A stretch of DNA of 64,000 bases from Bog-473 sp963754445 (GTDB lineage Bacteria; Actinomycetota; Acidimicrobiia; Acidimicrobiales; RAAP-2), in the NCBI GenBank assembly GCA_963754445.1, contig CAVWFT010000001.1:1798001-1862000 (forward strand). Direction: 5' to 3'. Positions 26,190 through 35,003 of the stretch are shown here, piece after piece. Numbering within the stretch: position 1 is the stretch's first letter; every line of letters begins with the position of its first letter. The position numbers and the translations under genes were made by a program. A model generated the notes under the pieces. That model saw nothing but the letters and a program-made list of their open reading frames with translations, had not been told where the DNA came from and did no database searches.

Positions 26190-28218
26190 AGGTGACGACC
26201 ACCCGGGCCCGGGCCACGTTCTGGAGCCGCGCGTAGGGGCTCTCCGCATCCGCGTGGCGGTGGGCGATGACGCGCACGACGGGAAAGGACGTTCCGGCCG
26301 CGCCATACGTACACCGGCGCTCCACCTCGATCGCCGGAGCGGGCTCGATCGCGTCGTGCACCGCAAAGCGACCGGAACCATCGAGATCCCACTGCACCGC
26401 CACGATGGCTCCTGTGCCCGGAGGGACGGCCGCCGCGGCGCGCAGCGTCACCTCGGTCCCGACGGCCACGTCGGCGCGCGCCGCGCCGTCGACGGTGAGC
26501 GAGACGACCGGCTGCACCCCGCGCCGCTCTCCCGCGTCGGTCGGCACGACCACCTGCCCGTCGTCGACGACATAGCGAGTGCTCTCGGGTGGGTCGACGT
26601 CCTCCTCGACCCACCGGCTCAGATCGCGCAGGGCCTGATGCAGTACGCCGAGGTAGCTCACCACATGGGTCGCGTCCTCCTGGACCGCGCTGTCGCCGTG
26701 CAGCGCGTTGTCGGTGAACCAGAGCCGAAAGTGATCGTCGAGGGCGTCGCCGAGATGCGCACGGACGCGGGCCCGGTACCAGTCGGCCTGCCAGGGCAGT
26801 GCCTCTCGGTCGAGCAGCGACGCCACGACGATCATCTTCCCCGTGAAACGCCCGGTCTGGATCGTGCCGGCGGCCGCCCCTGCGAACAGGGGCCCGAGGA
26901 GCAGTGGCCGCTGCGGGTAGATCGGCGTTCCGTCGGGCTGGCGGAACTGGTCCCAGACCGGGAACTGGTCGTTGTCCGGGACTTGATGGCGGTGGTAGGT
27001 CTGCGCGGCCAGGAACCCGCTGTTGTCCACCTCGACGAGGTCGCCCGGCCGGATCCGCTGCAGGGTGTCGGGGTCGCCTGGCCCGAAGACGACGAGATCG
27101 CCGCGCACCGCGAGGAGACCGAGCCGAGCACCGGCGGCCTCCCCCGAGCGAACGAGGAGATCCGCCCCCTCGACGTCCTGCGGGGACGGGTCCGCAAGGC
27201 GCAGTGCCACGGGGACCGGCACCGGTTCGCCCGCGTCGCGCCAGGCCGTGTCGACGGCACCCCGGGCCCGCCCGGGTTGTTCCCCCACGGGGAGGCCGAG
27301 CCGCCTGGCGTCCTCGTGGGTGAGGGTGGCGGCGACGGCGCAGTGATATCCGATCCGATCGCGCACGAGTGTGGGCGGCGGCTCCGCGCCCAGATACCCG
27401 GGCACGGACCAGAACTCCTCGAAGTAGGTGGGATCGGCCTGGAGCATGCCGCCGTAGAGGACCGGGAACGCGTGCATTCCCATGGTGCGGAAGCCGAACC
27501 ACGACCGGAGCGGGAACCCCATCCGGGTGACTTCGACCAGTGCGCCATGCTCCTCCTCCGAGAGCCCCTCGAAGGGCCGGCCGCTCCCGCCGGGCTCGAC
27601 GGCGTCGACGATCTGCTCGAGCCGGTCGCGCAGGATCCGCTGGGCGTGCATGCGGACGGTGAACATGTTCGGGATGGCCATCGGCGAACCGATGACGTAG
27701 GGAACGACGCCGTCCCAGACCCCGACCGTGTTCTCCGCTCCGCCGATGGTGCGGAAGCCGCCACCGCTGCCCCCGTAGGCGTAGCCGTAGGGACGGTGCT
27801 CGCCGTACATCTCGGCCGCCACCCGGCGGGAGTGCTGCGCGCTGGCGGCATTGGCCCGGTAGGCGGCGATGGTCGGATCGTCGGACCCGTAGCCGCCGTG
27901 CACCCCGCCCCCGTTGGTCTCGAGGAAGTAGGCCCCGCTTCCGATGGAGAAGCCGATCTTGTCCTGTTCCCCCGGCGGCTGCTCCTGGGCCAGATGCTCG
28001 CTGTCGGGGACGGGCGTGATGTGTTGGAAGAAGCGACCCCGGTAGGCCTCCGGTGGCGGCAGGTAGATGGAGAACCGGGTGTGTGTCCCGTTGAAGCCGC
28101 CGTGCACATAGCGATGGCGCACCGGCGTGTCGCGCCACTCGTCGATGTCGAGGTACGGGTCCTCGAAGAGGGGGTCGTCGCCCCCTCCGGGCCCGGTGGC
28201 ACCGGCGATATCGCTCAT
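26188..28218 (-). CDS. Uncharacterised alpha/beta hydrolase-like protein with PKD-like C-terminus
   Basis: The 676-residue protein has no signal peptide. It opens with DPYLDIDEWRDTPVRHRYVHGGFNGTHTRFSIYLPP, then YGYAYGGSGGGFRTIGGAENT near residue 150, in which GGSGG resembles a serine-hydrolase nucleophile elbow followed by a helix, as in tannase-like esterases. Residues about 575-676 form an Ig-like PKD-type domain (IVAVQWDLDGSGRF...VVRVIAHR). I cannot assign a substrate. ATG start. It lies 70 bases after the ABC permease, in the same direction. Confidence 0.65.
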   Translation of the reverse strand: MSDIAGATGPGGGDDPLFEDPYLDIDEWRDTPVRHRYVHGGFNGTHTRFSIYLPPPEAYRGRFFQHITPVPDSEHLAQEQPPGEQDKIGFSIGSGAYFLETNGGGVHGGYGSDDPTIAAYRANAASAQHSRRVAAEMYGEHRPYGYAYGGSGGGFRTIGGAENTVGVWDGVVPYVIGSPMAIPNMFTVRMHAQRILRDRLEQIVDAVEPGGSGRPFEGLSEEEHGALVEVTRMGFPLRSWFGFRTMGMHAFPVLYGGMLQADPTYFEEFWSVPGYLGAEPPPTLVRDRIGYHCAVAATLTHEDARRLGLPVGEQPGRARGAVDTAWRDAGEPVPVPVALRLADPSPQDVEGADLLVRSGEAAGARLGLLAVRGDLVVFGPGDPDTLQRIRPGDLVEVDNSGFLAAQTYHRHQVPDNDQFPVWDQFRQPDGTPIYPQRPLLLGPLFAGAAAGTIQTGRFTGKMIVVASLLDREALPWQADWYRARVRAHLGDALDDHFRLWFTDNALHGDSAVQEDATHVVSYLGVLHQALRDLSRWVEEDVDPPESTRYVVDDGQVVVPTDAGERRGVQPVVSLTVDGAARADVAVGTEVTLRAAAAVPPGTGAIVAVQWDLDGSGRFAVHDAIEPAPAIEVERRCTYGAAGTSFPVVRVIAHRHADAESPYARLQNVARARVVVT

Positions 28219-28288
28219 GGGCGTCCACCATTCCAGACCACCAGGCCGGCGCGCACACCCGGTGCCCGGCCCGGCGACCTCGAACCCG

Positions 28289-29608
28289 TCACCGGGCCGA
28301 CCCGCGGAAGAGTTCGCGCAGCGGCACGCGGGCGCCTGTACGCAGTACGGCGCGCAGGTAGATCGCCGCCGCCGCCCGGGCCACGAGGGCGGTCCCGGCG
28401 AGGGAGATCAGCACGGAGAGGGCGAACCCCCAGGGCTGCACGTCGCCGAGGCCGACGAGGACGGGCATGGCGAAGGGCGCCGTCGGCGGCAGGTAGGCGA
28501 GGATCTTGAAGAAGAGGCTGGGGTTCCCGGTGCTGGCCGTCGTGAGCGCGATCACGTAACCGATGATCATCGGGAGGGTCAGCGGCAGCACCAGTGTCTG
28601 CACCTGGTCCTGGCGCTCCGCCATGGAGCCCGCCGCCGCATAGACCCAGCTGTAGAACGCGTAGCCGAGCAAGAGCCAGACCAGGGCGCTGACGAGTGCG
28701 AGCGGTGCGCTCCCGTGCAGGATGTCGGAACCCACCGCGGCACCGAGGATGAGTGCGAAGGACACGACCAGCGCCGCCTGCCCCATCGCCACCAGCCCGA
28801 TCCCGAGCACCTTGCCCGCCAACAACTGGATCGGGCGCATGGTGGCGAGGAGGACCTCCACCACCCGGCTGGCCTTCTCCTGCATGACGCCCATGAGGAT
28901 CCATGTGGTGTATTGGGTCAGCATGACGAACACGAGGATCACCCCGATCACCGACGTGCCATTGACCGAATGATGCGGGGCGGGTTGCAGGCTCTGCACC
29001 GGGACCGGTTTGGCTCCCGAGACCTGGGCCAACTGCGAAGGGGTCAGTCCTGCCGTCGCGTACGCATGCTCGACCCCGAGAATGGCGGCCACCGAATACG
29101 CCAGGTTCGAGGTATCGGTCCCGTCCGAGCGGGCGATCGCCGTGTCGGCCACGACGCGCCCGCCATCGATGATGGCGAGATCGACGGCACCTGAGCGCAG
29201 TGCCCGCTCGGCCGCGCCGGTCGAGTCGAGGGGAACGAACCGAACGGTGACGGCGACGCGTCCCGCCTCCGTATCGACGATCCGCTCCACGGCGGTGCGG
29301 TCCCCGCCCACCACCGCGACCCGCTGGGGCGACGTGGTGCTCTTGTGCAGCACGGGGATCACGATGGCCGCGCCCACCACGGCCAGGATGACGAGCGTGC
29401 CGCCTCGGAAGATGCGGCCACGGACCCGCTCGAGGATCTCGCGCCACGCCACCAAGCGGACCGGTCCCGAGGTGGCGTCGGAACCGAGCTGCCTCGACGG
29501 GCGCGACGAGGGGACGGTGTCCCGCTGCCGCCGGTGCCGCCGGTGCCGCCACACCCGCAGGCCAATGGCGGCGACCACCGCGACCACCAGGACGACGCGG
29601 AGCGTCAC
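28289..29608 (-). CDS. ABC-2 type transporter permease (NatB-like)
   Basis: The 439-residue permease has a first helix at residues 3-16, a second after the conserved VRLVAWREILERVRGRIF, a large extracytoplasmic domain (about residues 85-195) and five or more helices in the C-terminal half, including QEKASRVVEVLLATMRPIQLLAGKVLG, typical of NatB/YhaP-type exporters. The GTG start overlaps the ATPase stop by four bases (GTGA); the longer frame to 29959 is a shadow. The substrate is unknown; NatAB-type systems export sodium or small toxic molecules. Confidence 0.88.
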   Translation of the reverse strand: MTLRVVLVVAVVAAIGLRVWRHRRHRRQRDTVPSSRPSRQLGSDATSGPVRLVAWREILERVRGRIFRGGTLVILAVVGAAIVIPVLHKSTTSPQRVAVVGGDRTAVERIVDTEAGRVAVTVRFVPLDSTGAAERALRSGAVDLAIIDGGRVVADTAIARSDGTDTSNLAYSVAAILGVEHAYATAGLTPSQLAQVSGAKPVPVQSLQPAPHHSVNGTSVIGVILVFVMLTQYTTWILMGVMQEKASRVVEVLLATMRPIQLLAGKVLGIGLVAMGQAALVVSFALILGAAVGSDILHGSAPLALVSALVWLLLGYAFYSWVYAAAGSMAERQDQVQTLVLPLTLPMIIGYVIALTTASTGNPSLFFKILAYLPPTAPFAMPVLVGLGDVQPWGFALSVLISLAGTALVARAAAAIYLRAVLRTGARVPLRELFRGSAR

Positions 29609-30507
29609 GTCAGGGCCTCGCGGAAGACCTCGGACAGTCGGCGACGTCCGAAAAAAGAGAACTCGGTGACCCGCCCGGCGGCCATGGCGGCGCGCAGGAC
29701 GTCGTCGCTGTCGGTACCGGCATCGAGTACCAGCCGGGCCGCTCCGCCGGATATCTCGGACACCGTCACGCCCGACACTCCTCTGGCCCAGGCGGCGTCT
29801 CGGGCGCCCTCCACGCGCACCACGAGCCGCCGGGCGCCGGCCGTAACGAGCGCGTCCACCGTCCCGGACACCACGAGCCGACCATGGTCGATGATGGTCA
29901 CGAGCTCGCAGAGGTCCTCGACGAGGTCGAGCTGGTGGCTCGAGAAGAGAACGCAGCACCCGGCATGGGCCTGCTCGACCAGGACCGCGCTGATGGCGTC
30001 GATGCCGGTGGGGTCGAGGCCGGCCAGGGGTTCGTCGAGGACGAGCAGTTCGGGCTCGTGGAGAAGCGCCGCCGCCAGCTGGACGCGCTGCTGGTTGCCG
30101 TGCGAGAGCTGCTCGACCTTGTCGCCGGCCCGATCAGCGAGGCCGAGACGATCGAGCCACCCGTGCCCCCGCGTCGCGGCGTCGCGTCGGGACAGCCCGT
30201 GCAGCCGACCCAGATACTCGACCTGCTCGCCGACCTCCATGCCCGGGTAGAGGCCCCGCTCCTCGGGCATGTAGCCGAAACGGCGACGCTCGGTCTGCCC
30301 GACGGAGGAGCCGTTCCAATGGACGGAACCAGCTTCGAGGTCGGTCAGGCCGAAGATCGACCGCATCGTCGTGGTCTTGCCCGCACCGTTCGGACCGAGG
30401 AATCCCACGACCTGCCCCGACGGCACGTCGAAGCTGAGACCGTCGAGCGCGGTCACCGGCCCGTACGAGCGGCGCAGCCCGCGCAGTTCCAGCAGGCCAC
30501 CACCCAT
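29605..30507 (-). CDS. ABC transporter ATP-binding protein (NatA-like)
   Basis: The 300-residue ATPase has Walker A GPNGAGKTTT near residue 40, a Q-loop region GYMPEERGLYP of the NatA type, signature LSHGNQQR, Walker B LLVLDEPLAGLD and the switch His in SSHQ. The last about 80 residues are a small accessory domain. It is coupled to the permease by a GTGA overlap. ATG 30507 lies six bases after TACCCT, which suggests a leaderless mRNA. Confidence 0.95.
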   Translation of the reverse strand: MGGGLLELRGLRRSYGPVTALDGLSFDVPSGQVVGFLGPNGAGKTTTMRSIFGLTDLEAGSVHWNGSSVGQTERRRFGYMPEERGLYPGMEVGEQVEYLGRLHGLSRRDAATRGHGWLDRLGLADRAGDKVEQLSHGNQQRVQLAAALLHEPELLVLDEPLAGLDPTGIDAISAVLVEQAHAGCCVLFSSHQLDLVEDLCELVTIIDHGRLVVSGTVDALVTAGARRLVVRVEGARDAAWARGVSGVTVSEISGGAARLVLDAGTDSDDVLRAAMAAGRVTEFSFFGRRRLSEVFREALT

Positions 30508-30513
30508 GACACC

Positions 30514-30519
30514 AGGGTA
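30514..30519 (-). promoter_or_regulatory. TACCCT -10 box of the ABC operon
   Basis: The hexamer ends six bases before ATG 30507 with no Shine-Dalgarno between. Confidence 0.35.
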
Positions 30520-30550
30520 AGGCAGATTGCGGTGTGCCCGAGGGAAACAA

Positions 30551-30567
30551 TCCCGTCACGACCGGGA
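30551..30567 (-). terminator. Terminator candidate after the propeller gene
   Basis: TCCCG and CGGGA form a 5-bp stem with a seven-base loop, followed on the minus strand by TTGTTT. It lies about 110 bases after the stop at 30675. A second, GC-only stem-loop (CCTGCG/CGCAGG) lies at 30596-30611. Otherwise the 167-base gap is empty. Confidence 0.4.
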
Positions 30568-30674
30568 CTCGGCCAAGCACTTGACGCTGGGCGCGCCTGC
30601 GGGGACGCAGGTCGGGCTCGACCGAAACGGCCTGGGTCGTCCGCCGGGTCTTCGTGCGGTCGGCCCCGAAACGG

Positions 30675-31994
30675 CTACTGGCCCGAGCCGGTGGGATCGC
30701 CGACTGCGGCCAAGGTCCGCACGTCGGACGACCCTTGGTCGCCGACGGCGGCGCAGGAGTTCGACGGACAGGAGATCGCATCGAGACTGCCCTCGACGGG
30801 CGCAGAGGCCAATGGGACGAACGACCATGCCCCGTGAGTCAGCTGCTCGATCAGCGGGCTCCCCACGACCCCGCACGTCGAGTCCGGGCACTGGCCCACA
30901 CCCGTACAGGCGCCCTTTTTTGTGCAGAACACACCGCTCGGAGCCACCGTGGGTCGGGGAACCGATGTGGACGACCACCCACCGGAGGCGTAGGCGGCGT
31001 CGACCACTTTGACCCGGCCGGGCGTGTACGTTCCCGGCGAACTTTCCTTGTACAGCTGCCGCGTACCCGTGGCGAGACACCACGAGCCGACACAGCCCAC
31101 CGTGTCGAGAGTCGAGCCCGAGAAACCGTTTTCCGTGCCCGCCGGCAATGGAAACTCGGTGGTCGTCCAGTGCGAACCGCCGAAGACCGAGGCAAAAGCG
31201 TCTCCTCCGAGGGTCAATGGGCCGGCCGCCGCTCCGCCCTCGGTTCCCACCACCGCGCAGAGGGAGGTGCTGCTACAGGAGATGGCTCGTGGCTGATTGC
31301 CGATTTGCTGAGAGACCCAGGTGCTGCCGTTCCACGTCTCGGCGTAGCCCTCGAGCTGGCTCGTCGGCTCGTTGCCGACGAACGTGACGCCCTCGGTCAC
31401 CGCGGTGGTTGCGCAGAACGAGAGGGAGACGCAATCGACTGATGTGAATTCGTCGAGATATTCCAAACCCGCGGCGACAGGGTTCGTGGGTACGGGAATC
31501 AAACTCCAGGTCTGACCGTTCCACGACTCGGCGGCCGGAACCTTGACGGCGACACCGGCGGGGCCACTCGACTCGGCGTCGCCCACGGCCAGGCAGAACT
31601 GCGCGGACGCACAACTCACGCCCGACAACGTCGACAGTGTCGGAGGACTCGTGTCGGCGAACGGGCTGACGGCCCATCCCCCACCGTTGTCGATCTCGAT
31701 CAGCGGGGCTGAATTCGACACGCCCACCGCAGCGCAGAAGCCGGAGGCAACGCAGCTGACGGACGTGAGACTGTCGGCGCTGGTGGAGGACACGTCCGCG
31801 CTGGGCACGACCTGCCACGCTCGGGCTGATGCGGTGGAGAGTACCGCCGCTCCCGCGGCCGAACCCCACAGGCACAGCACGGCGACGATCGCCAGCACGG
31901 ACACCGACCGCCGGGTACGGCGCGCTCGGTCACGAACCGCCCGGCGTGGCAGTGGCCGCCACTCGAGAACGGGACTCCGGGTCGACCGAGGCAT
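30675..31994 (-). CDS. Secreted Cys-paired repeat (propeller-like) protein
   Basis: The 439-residue protein has a basic N-terminus and a signal segment (VSVLAIVAVLCLWGSAAGAAVL). The exported part contains seven repeats of the type SCxxxxxCxAVG (SVSCVASGFCAAVG, GVSCASAQFCLAVG, AISCPSNSCAAVG and others), roughly 50-60 residues apart, each with a nearby W-x-G-x-x-W strand. Seven units suggest a seven-bladed propeller with one disulfide per blade. The role is unknown; probably surface or extracellular. ATG 31994 lies six bases after a TACCCT box. Confidence 0.75.
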   Translation of the reverse strand: MPRSTRSPVLEWRPLPRRAVRDRARRTRRSVSVLAIVAVLCLWGSAAGAAVLSTASARAWQVVPSADVSSTSADSLTSVSCVASGFCAAVGVSNSAPLIEIDNGGGWAVSPFADTSPPTLSTLSGVSCASAQFCLAVGDAESSGPAGVAVKVPAAESWNGQTWSLIPVPTNPVAAGLEYLDEFTSVDCVSLSFCATTAVTEGVTFVGNEPTSQLEGYAETWNGSTWVSQQIGNQPRAISCSSTSLCAVVGTEGGAAAGPLTLGGDAFASVFGGSHWTTTEFPLPAGTENGFSGSTLDTVGCVGSWCLATGTRQLYKESSPGTYTPGRVKVVDAAYASGGWSSTSVPRPTVAPSGVFCTKKGACTGVGQCPDSTCGVVGSPLIEQLTHGAWSFVPLASAPVEGSLDAISCPSNSCAAVGDQGSSDVRTLAAVGDPTGSGQ

Positions 31995-32000
31995 GACCGG

Positions 32001-32006
32001 AGGGTA
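32001..32006 (-). promoter_or_regulatory. TACCCT -10 box, leaderless-type
   Basis: The hexamer ends six bases before ATG 31994 and no Shine-Dalgarno is present; it is the same hexamer and spacing as at 30514-30519. Confidence 0.35.
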
Positions 32007-32113
32007 GCGCCGCCATCGCCGCCACGCTGGTGCCGCATCGGCCCGGCCTTCGGCGCCAACGCGGCGACGGGTTCGGCCTGCCGGGGCGCCGGGCCCTGCG
32101 TACGCTCCCCGGG

Positions 32114-32133
32114 GGGCCCGCCGCGGCGGGCCC
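32114..32133 (-). terminator. Perfect 20-bp palindrome after the FtsX-like permease
   Basis: GGGCCCGCC and GGCGGGCCC flank a central GC. It stands 13 bases after the permease stop at 32147. As RNA it would form a very stable hairpin, but no T-run follows. Confidence 0.45.
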
Positions 32134-32146
32134 CGGCGGGAAACCG

Positions 32147-34561
32147 TCACTCGGTTCGGAGGACCCTCGCTGGTCGCATCCTGCTGGCCACGATGGCCGG
32201 AGCCGCGGCCAAGACGTTGGCCACGACCAGAGTTCCCAGAGCGATGGCAACGACCTCCCAGAGCGTGACGACCGGCACGGGTACAACGCCGAGATAGCCG
32301 GCGAAGGCCCGCCATACCAGTCGGCCAGTCGCCACCCCGAGAGGTATACCGACGACGAGCCCGATCAGGGCCACCGTGGTTGTCTGCCAGAGCACAGTGA
32401 AGACCACCTGTCGACGAACGAAGCCGAGCGACTTGAGGATGCCGATCTCCTGGCGCCGGCGGGTGATGCTCACCACCAGCACGTGCAGCAGCGTGGCGAT
32501 GCCGAAGACAATGAGAACCGAGCCCAGGAGCAGGGGGAAGTTCACCGATTGGCCGAAGTTGACAAGATTGGTCGGCGCCACCGGCAGCGACACGTCACCC
32601 GCGTACGCGGCCATCAACCTGTTGCGTGCCGCCCGTCCGGCGACGCTTGATGCGGTACGCACGAGGATCACCCCCGCACCGTCGTAGGTCTCGTCGATGG
32701 CACACATGCGGGGCTTCGCCCCCGGCGGGCATTGGTCACCGAATCCGGCGAAGTCAAAGGCAGCGCCAGTGCCCAGTCCACCTGTCCCGAAGTCTGGTGG
32801 GAACGAGGTGACGCCGACCACCCGATAGGGCGAGGTCCTGGTCCCCCCATTGGCATTCGGGACTGAGACTCGTACGACGGAGCCCACGTGGGCACCCGCT
32901 TCGCGCAGCGTTGTCGCACCCAGCGTGACCTCACCGGGGCCCTCGGGGAGCCGCCCGGTGACTGTCGTCAAGAGAAGCGGCCCCCGGATCGGTTGTCCCG
33001 CCAGGGCGGCCACGGTGTGGCCGTTGATTCTGACATCGCCCGAGAGGCCAGCGGTGATCCCCGTGACGCCTCGCTCCCGCTCGATGTCGTCGACGAGCCG
33101 CTCCGCCTGCGCCTGCGTACCCGTGCTGTTGACGCTGATGTAGAGGCCGAAGGGCTGTCCGTAGAGGGCGGGTGTCGTGACCAGGTGGGCCAGGCTGGAG
33201 CCGAAGACCGCGGTGGCGCACAGCGCGGACACGGCCAGGATCGAACCTGCGAGGGCAGACCAAACCGGAACGGTGGCCCGGCCCCTGCCGCGTTGAATGG
33301 CACGGCGGACGCCGATCAGGGTGGTGGGAGATGCACCCAGTTCGGTCAAGAGGCCGACGGTCCGAGACGGCTGTTCCCTGCGATATCGGGCGCTGGTTCG
33401 GGCCTCGCTCGCCACCGTGCGAGCGGGCCGGACGCCCAGAGCCGAGAAGATGACCAACAAGACAGCGCCTCCGACCAGGAGTGCCCAAGGATCGAACGAG
33501 AACCCGTTCGTCGGCTCGGCCAGTCGCGCCACGCCTACCGGCGTGAAGCTCGATAACCCATACGCCAGGAGTACACCCACGACGATGCCGACGATGCCGG
33601 TCGCGGCAATCCTGGCCATTCCCGTCAGGAAGAGTTGACGACCAGACACTCCCAAGGTGCGCAGCGTGCTGTACGTGTCAGCCTCGACCAGGGCTTGACG
33701 ACTCTGGGCCTGAGCCAACACGATCAGCCCGATCAGCGCGGTCAGCGCGGCCAGAATCCACCAGCCCACCGCCTGAGGCCGGAGGGAGGAGGTGACGGCG
33801 GCCGCATTGGTATCGAGGTCAGTGACGCCCAGAGCGCCAGCCTGGCGGGCCCCGGCTTGGAAGCGAGGAAGATCGGCTGCTCCATGTCGAAGTCGCACGA
33901 AGTCGGCGTGAAAGAAGACCGTCCTGTCGTCGATGGATCGAGTGAACGCTTTCGTGGTGTAGAGGCCGTAGTTCGTGCCGTTGGTCGCCGGGAACTCGTC
34001 CTCGGATGCTTCGGTGCCAACCACCGTGAAGTCGTACTGGGGGCCGTCAGGAGTGATATCCGCGCCGCTGAGAACCCCATTCCGCTGGCTCACGGACGCG
34101 AATCTGATGCGGATGTGCGAGCCCAGGCGAACGCCCAGGTCGCGCTGCATGGTGTAGGACGCCAGGACCTCTGTGGGATTCGACTGGTCGGGCATGCGGC
34201 CCGAGAGCAGTTTGACGTGACCGGCGAGTTGCCGCGGCGCGAGCCCGGTGACCCCGAAGTTCTGGTTGGCCAGGAGTCGGCAGCCGCGGCACGACGGAGG
34301 ACCGTTTGCCGGGATGAGGGCCGACGTCGACTGCTCGACCTCGGGAAGAGACGCGATCGTGGGGATCGGCTTGAAGCTGAACACCTCGGCATCGGATCCG
34401 TAGACAGCGAGATACCCGGGAAAGGCAGATCCCGTTCGCCTCCCCGCGGCCATCCCGGCCAAGACCAACCCGCTGACCAGAGCTACGAGGAGGGCCAGAT
34501 ACATCCACGAGCGCCAGCGACGCCGGAACTCGGCTCGGAATAACATTCTGACAACCGCCAA
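32147..34561 (-). CDS. FtsX-like ABC transporter permease (MacB-type)
   Basis: The 804-residue protein has the duplicated MacB/FtsX layout: helix near the N-terminus, extracytoplasmic domain (about residues 45-245), three helices, an internal membrane repeat with a second extracytoplasmic domain (about 450-640), and a last set of helices with RRRQEIGILKSLGFVRRQVV, the usual coupling region. Such proteins work in mechanotransmission or lipoprotein/peptide export. No ATPase gene adjoins it. A TTG start at 34561 has a good GGGAGG Shine-Dalgarno six bases upstream; the ATG at 34546 is the alternative. Confidence 0.85.
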   Translation of the reverse strand: MAVVRMLFRAEFRRRWRSWMYLALLVALVSGLVLAGMAAGRRTGSAFPGYLAVYGSDAEVFSFKPIPTIASLPEVEQSTSALIPANGPPSCRGCRLLANQNFGVTGLAPRQLAGHVKLLSGRMPDQSNPTEVLASYTMQRDLGVRLGSHIRIRFASVSQRNGVLSGADITPDGPQYDFTVVGTEASEDEFPATNGTNYGLYTTKAFTRSIDDRTVFFHADFVRLRHGAADLPRFQAGARQAGALGVTDLDTNAAAVTSSLRPQAVGWWILAALTALIGLIVLAQAQSRQALVEADTYSTLRTLGVSGRQLFLTGMARIAATGIVGIVVGVLLAYGLSSFTPVGVARLAEPTNGFSFDPWALLVGGAVLLVIFSALGVRPARTVASEARTSARYRREQPSRTVGLLTELGASPTTLIGVRRAIQRGRGRATVPVWSALAGSILAVSALCATAVFGSSLAHLVTTPALYGQPFGLYISVNSTGTQAQAERLVDDIERERGVTGITAGLSGDVRINGHTVAALAGQPIRGPLLLTTVTGRLPEGPGEVTLGATTLREAGAHVGSVVRVSVPNANGGTRTSPYRVVGVTSFPPDFGTGGLGTGAAFDFAGFGDQCPPGAKPRMCAIDETYDGAGVILVRTASSVAGRAARNRLMAAYAGDVSLPVAPTNLVNFGQSVNFPLLLGSVLIVFGIATLLHVLVVSITRRRQEIGILKSLGFVRRQVVFTVLWQTTTVALIGLVVGIPLGVATGRLVWRAFAGYLGVVPVPVVTLWEVVAIALGTLVVANVLAAAPAIVASRMRPARVLRTE

Positions 34562-34872
34562 CAGGACCTCCCGAAGGAGTCTGGACCCTGTCGACCCTCA
34601 CGACAATCGCGCCAGCCTGTGCCAAGAGGGTCGTGCTACCACCCAGGCCAACGTGCCCCGATCGGGTCACCACCTTCACCACCGCGTGCCTCACTGTCGG
34701 GCTTCTCCGGCGAATGGATCAGTCCCCCCGGACGGGTAGGGCTCTGACGACTTCTCCTCGATGGGTCCCCACCCCCCACGTGGGAGCTCGGGGTGAACCG
34801 CGCCGTGGATTTTGGATGTGCGATGAGCAGTGCCCACCGGATCTCGCCGGCGCCGATGAGGAACGGTCCAGC
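34562..34872. other. Non-coding gap between permease and tRNA-Pro
   Basis: About 310 bases without a gene I can support on either strand; short frames here have no family features. It should hold the promoter of the permease (reading left) and of tRNA-Pro (reading right). Confidence 0.5.
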
Positions 34873-34878
34873 TAGATA
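34873..34878 (+). promoter_or_regulatory. TAGATA -10 box of tRNA-Pro
   Basis: TAGATA stands 11 bases before the mature 5' end of the tRNA. No convincing -35 box is seen at 17 bases. Confidence 0.3.
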
Positions 34879-34889
34879 AGGTTGTCCAA

Positions 34890-34966
34890 CGGGATGTGGC
34901 GCAGCTTGGCAGCGCGCCTGCTTTGGGAGCAGGAGGTCCGGGGTTCAAATCCCCGCATCCCGACCA
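34890..34966 (+). tRNA. tRNA-Pro (anticodon TGG)
   Basis: The acceptor arms CGGGATG and CATCCCG pair fully. The anticodon stem CCTGC/GCAGG holds the loop TTTGGGA with anticodon TGG, and the T-loop is GTTCAAATC. The 3' CCA is encoded. An ISL3 element is inserted 30 bases downstream. Confidence 0.96.
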
Positions 34967-34995
34967 CGCGGGGGAAGCCGTTCCGACTCTCCCGA

Positions 34996-35003
34996 CGCAG
35001 TGA
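34996..35003 (+). repeat. 8-bp target-site duplication, left copy
   Basis: CGCAGTGA directly before the left inverted repeat; the same eight bases follow the right end at 36430-36437. Confidence 0.9.

Noticed and set aside
26158..28509. 783-residue plus-strand frame opposite the hydrolase-like gene
   Set aside because: Long only because stop codons are rare on this strand; no domain seen.
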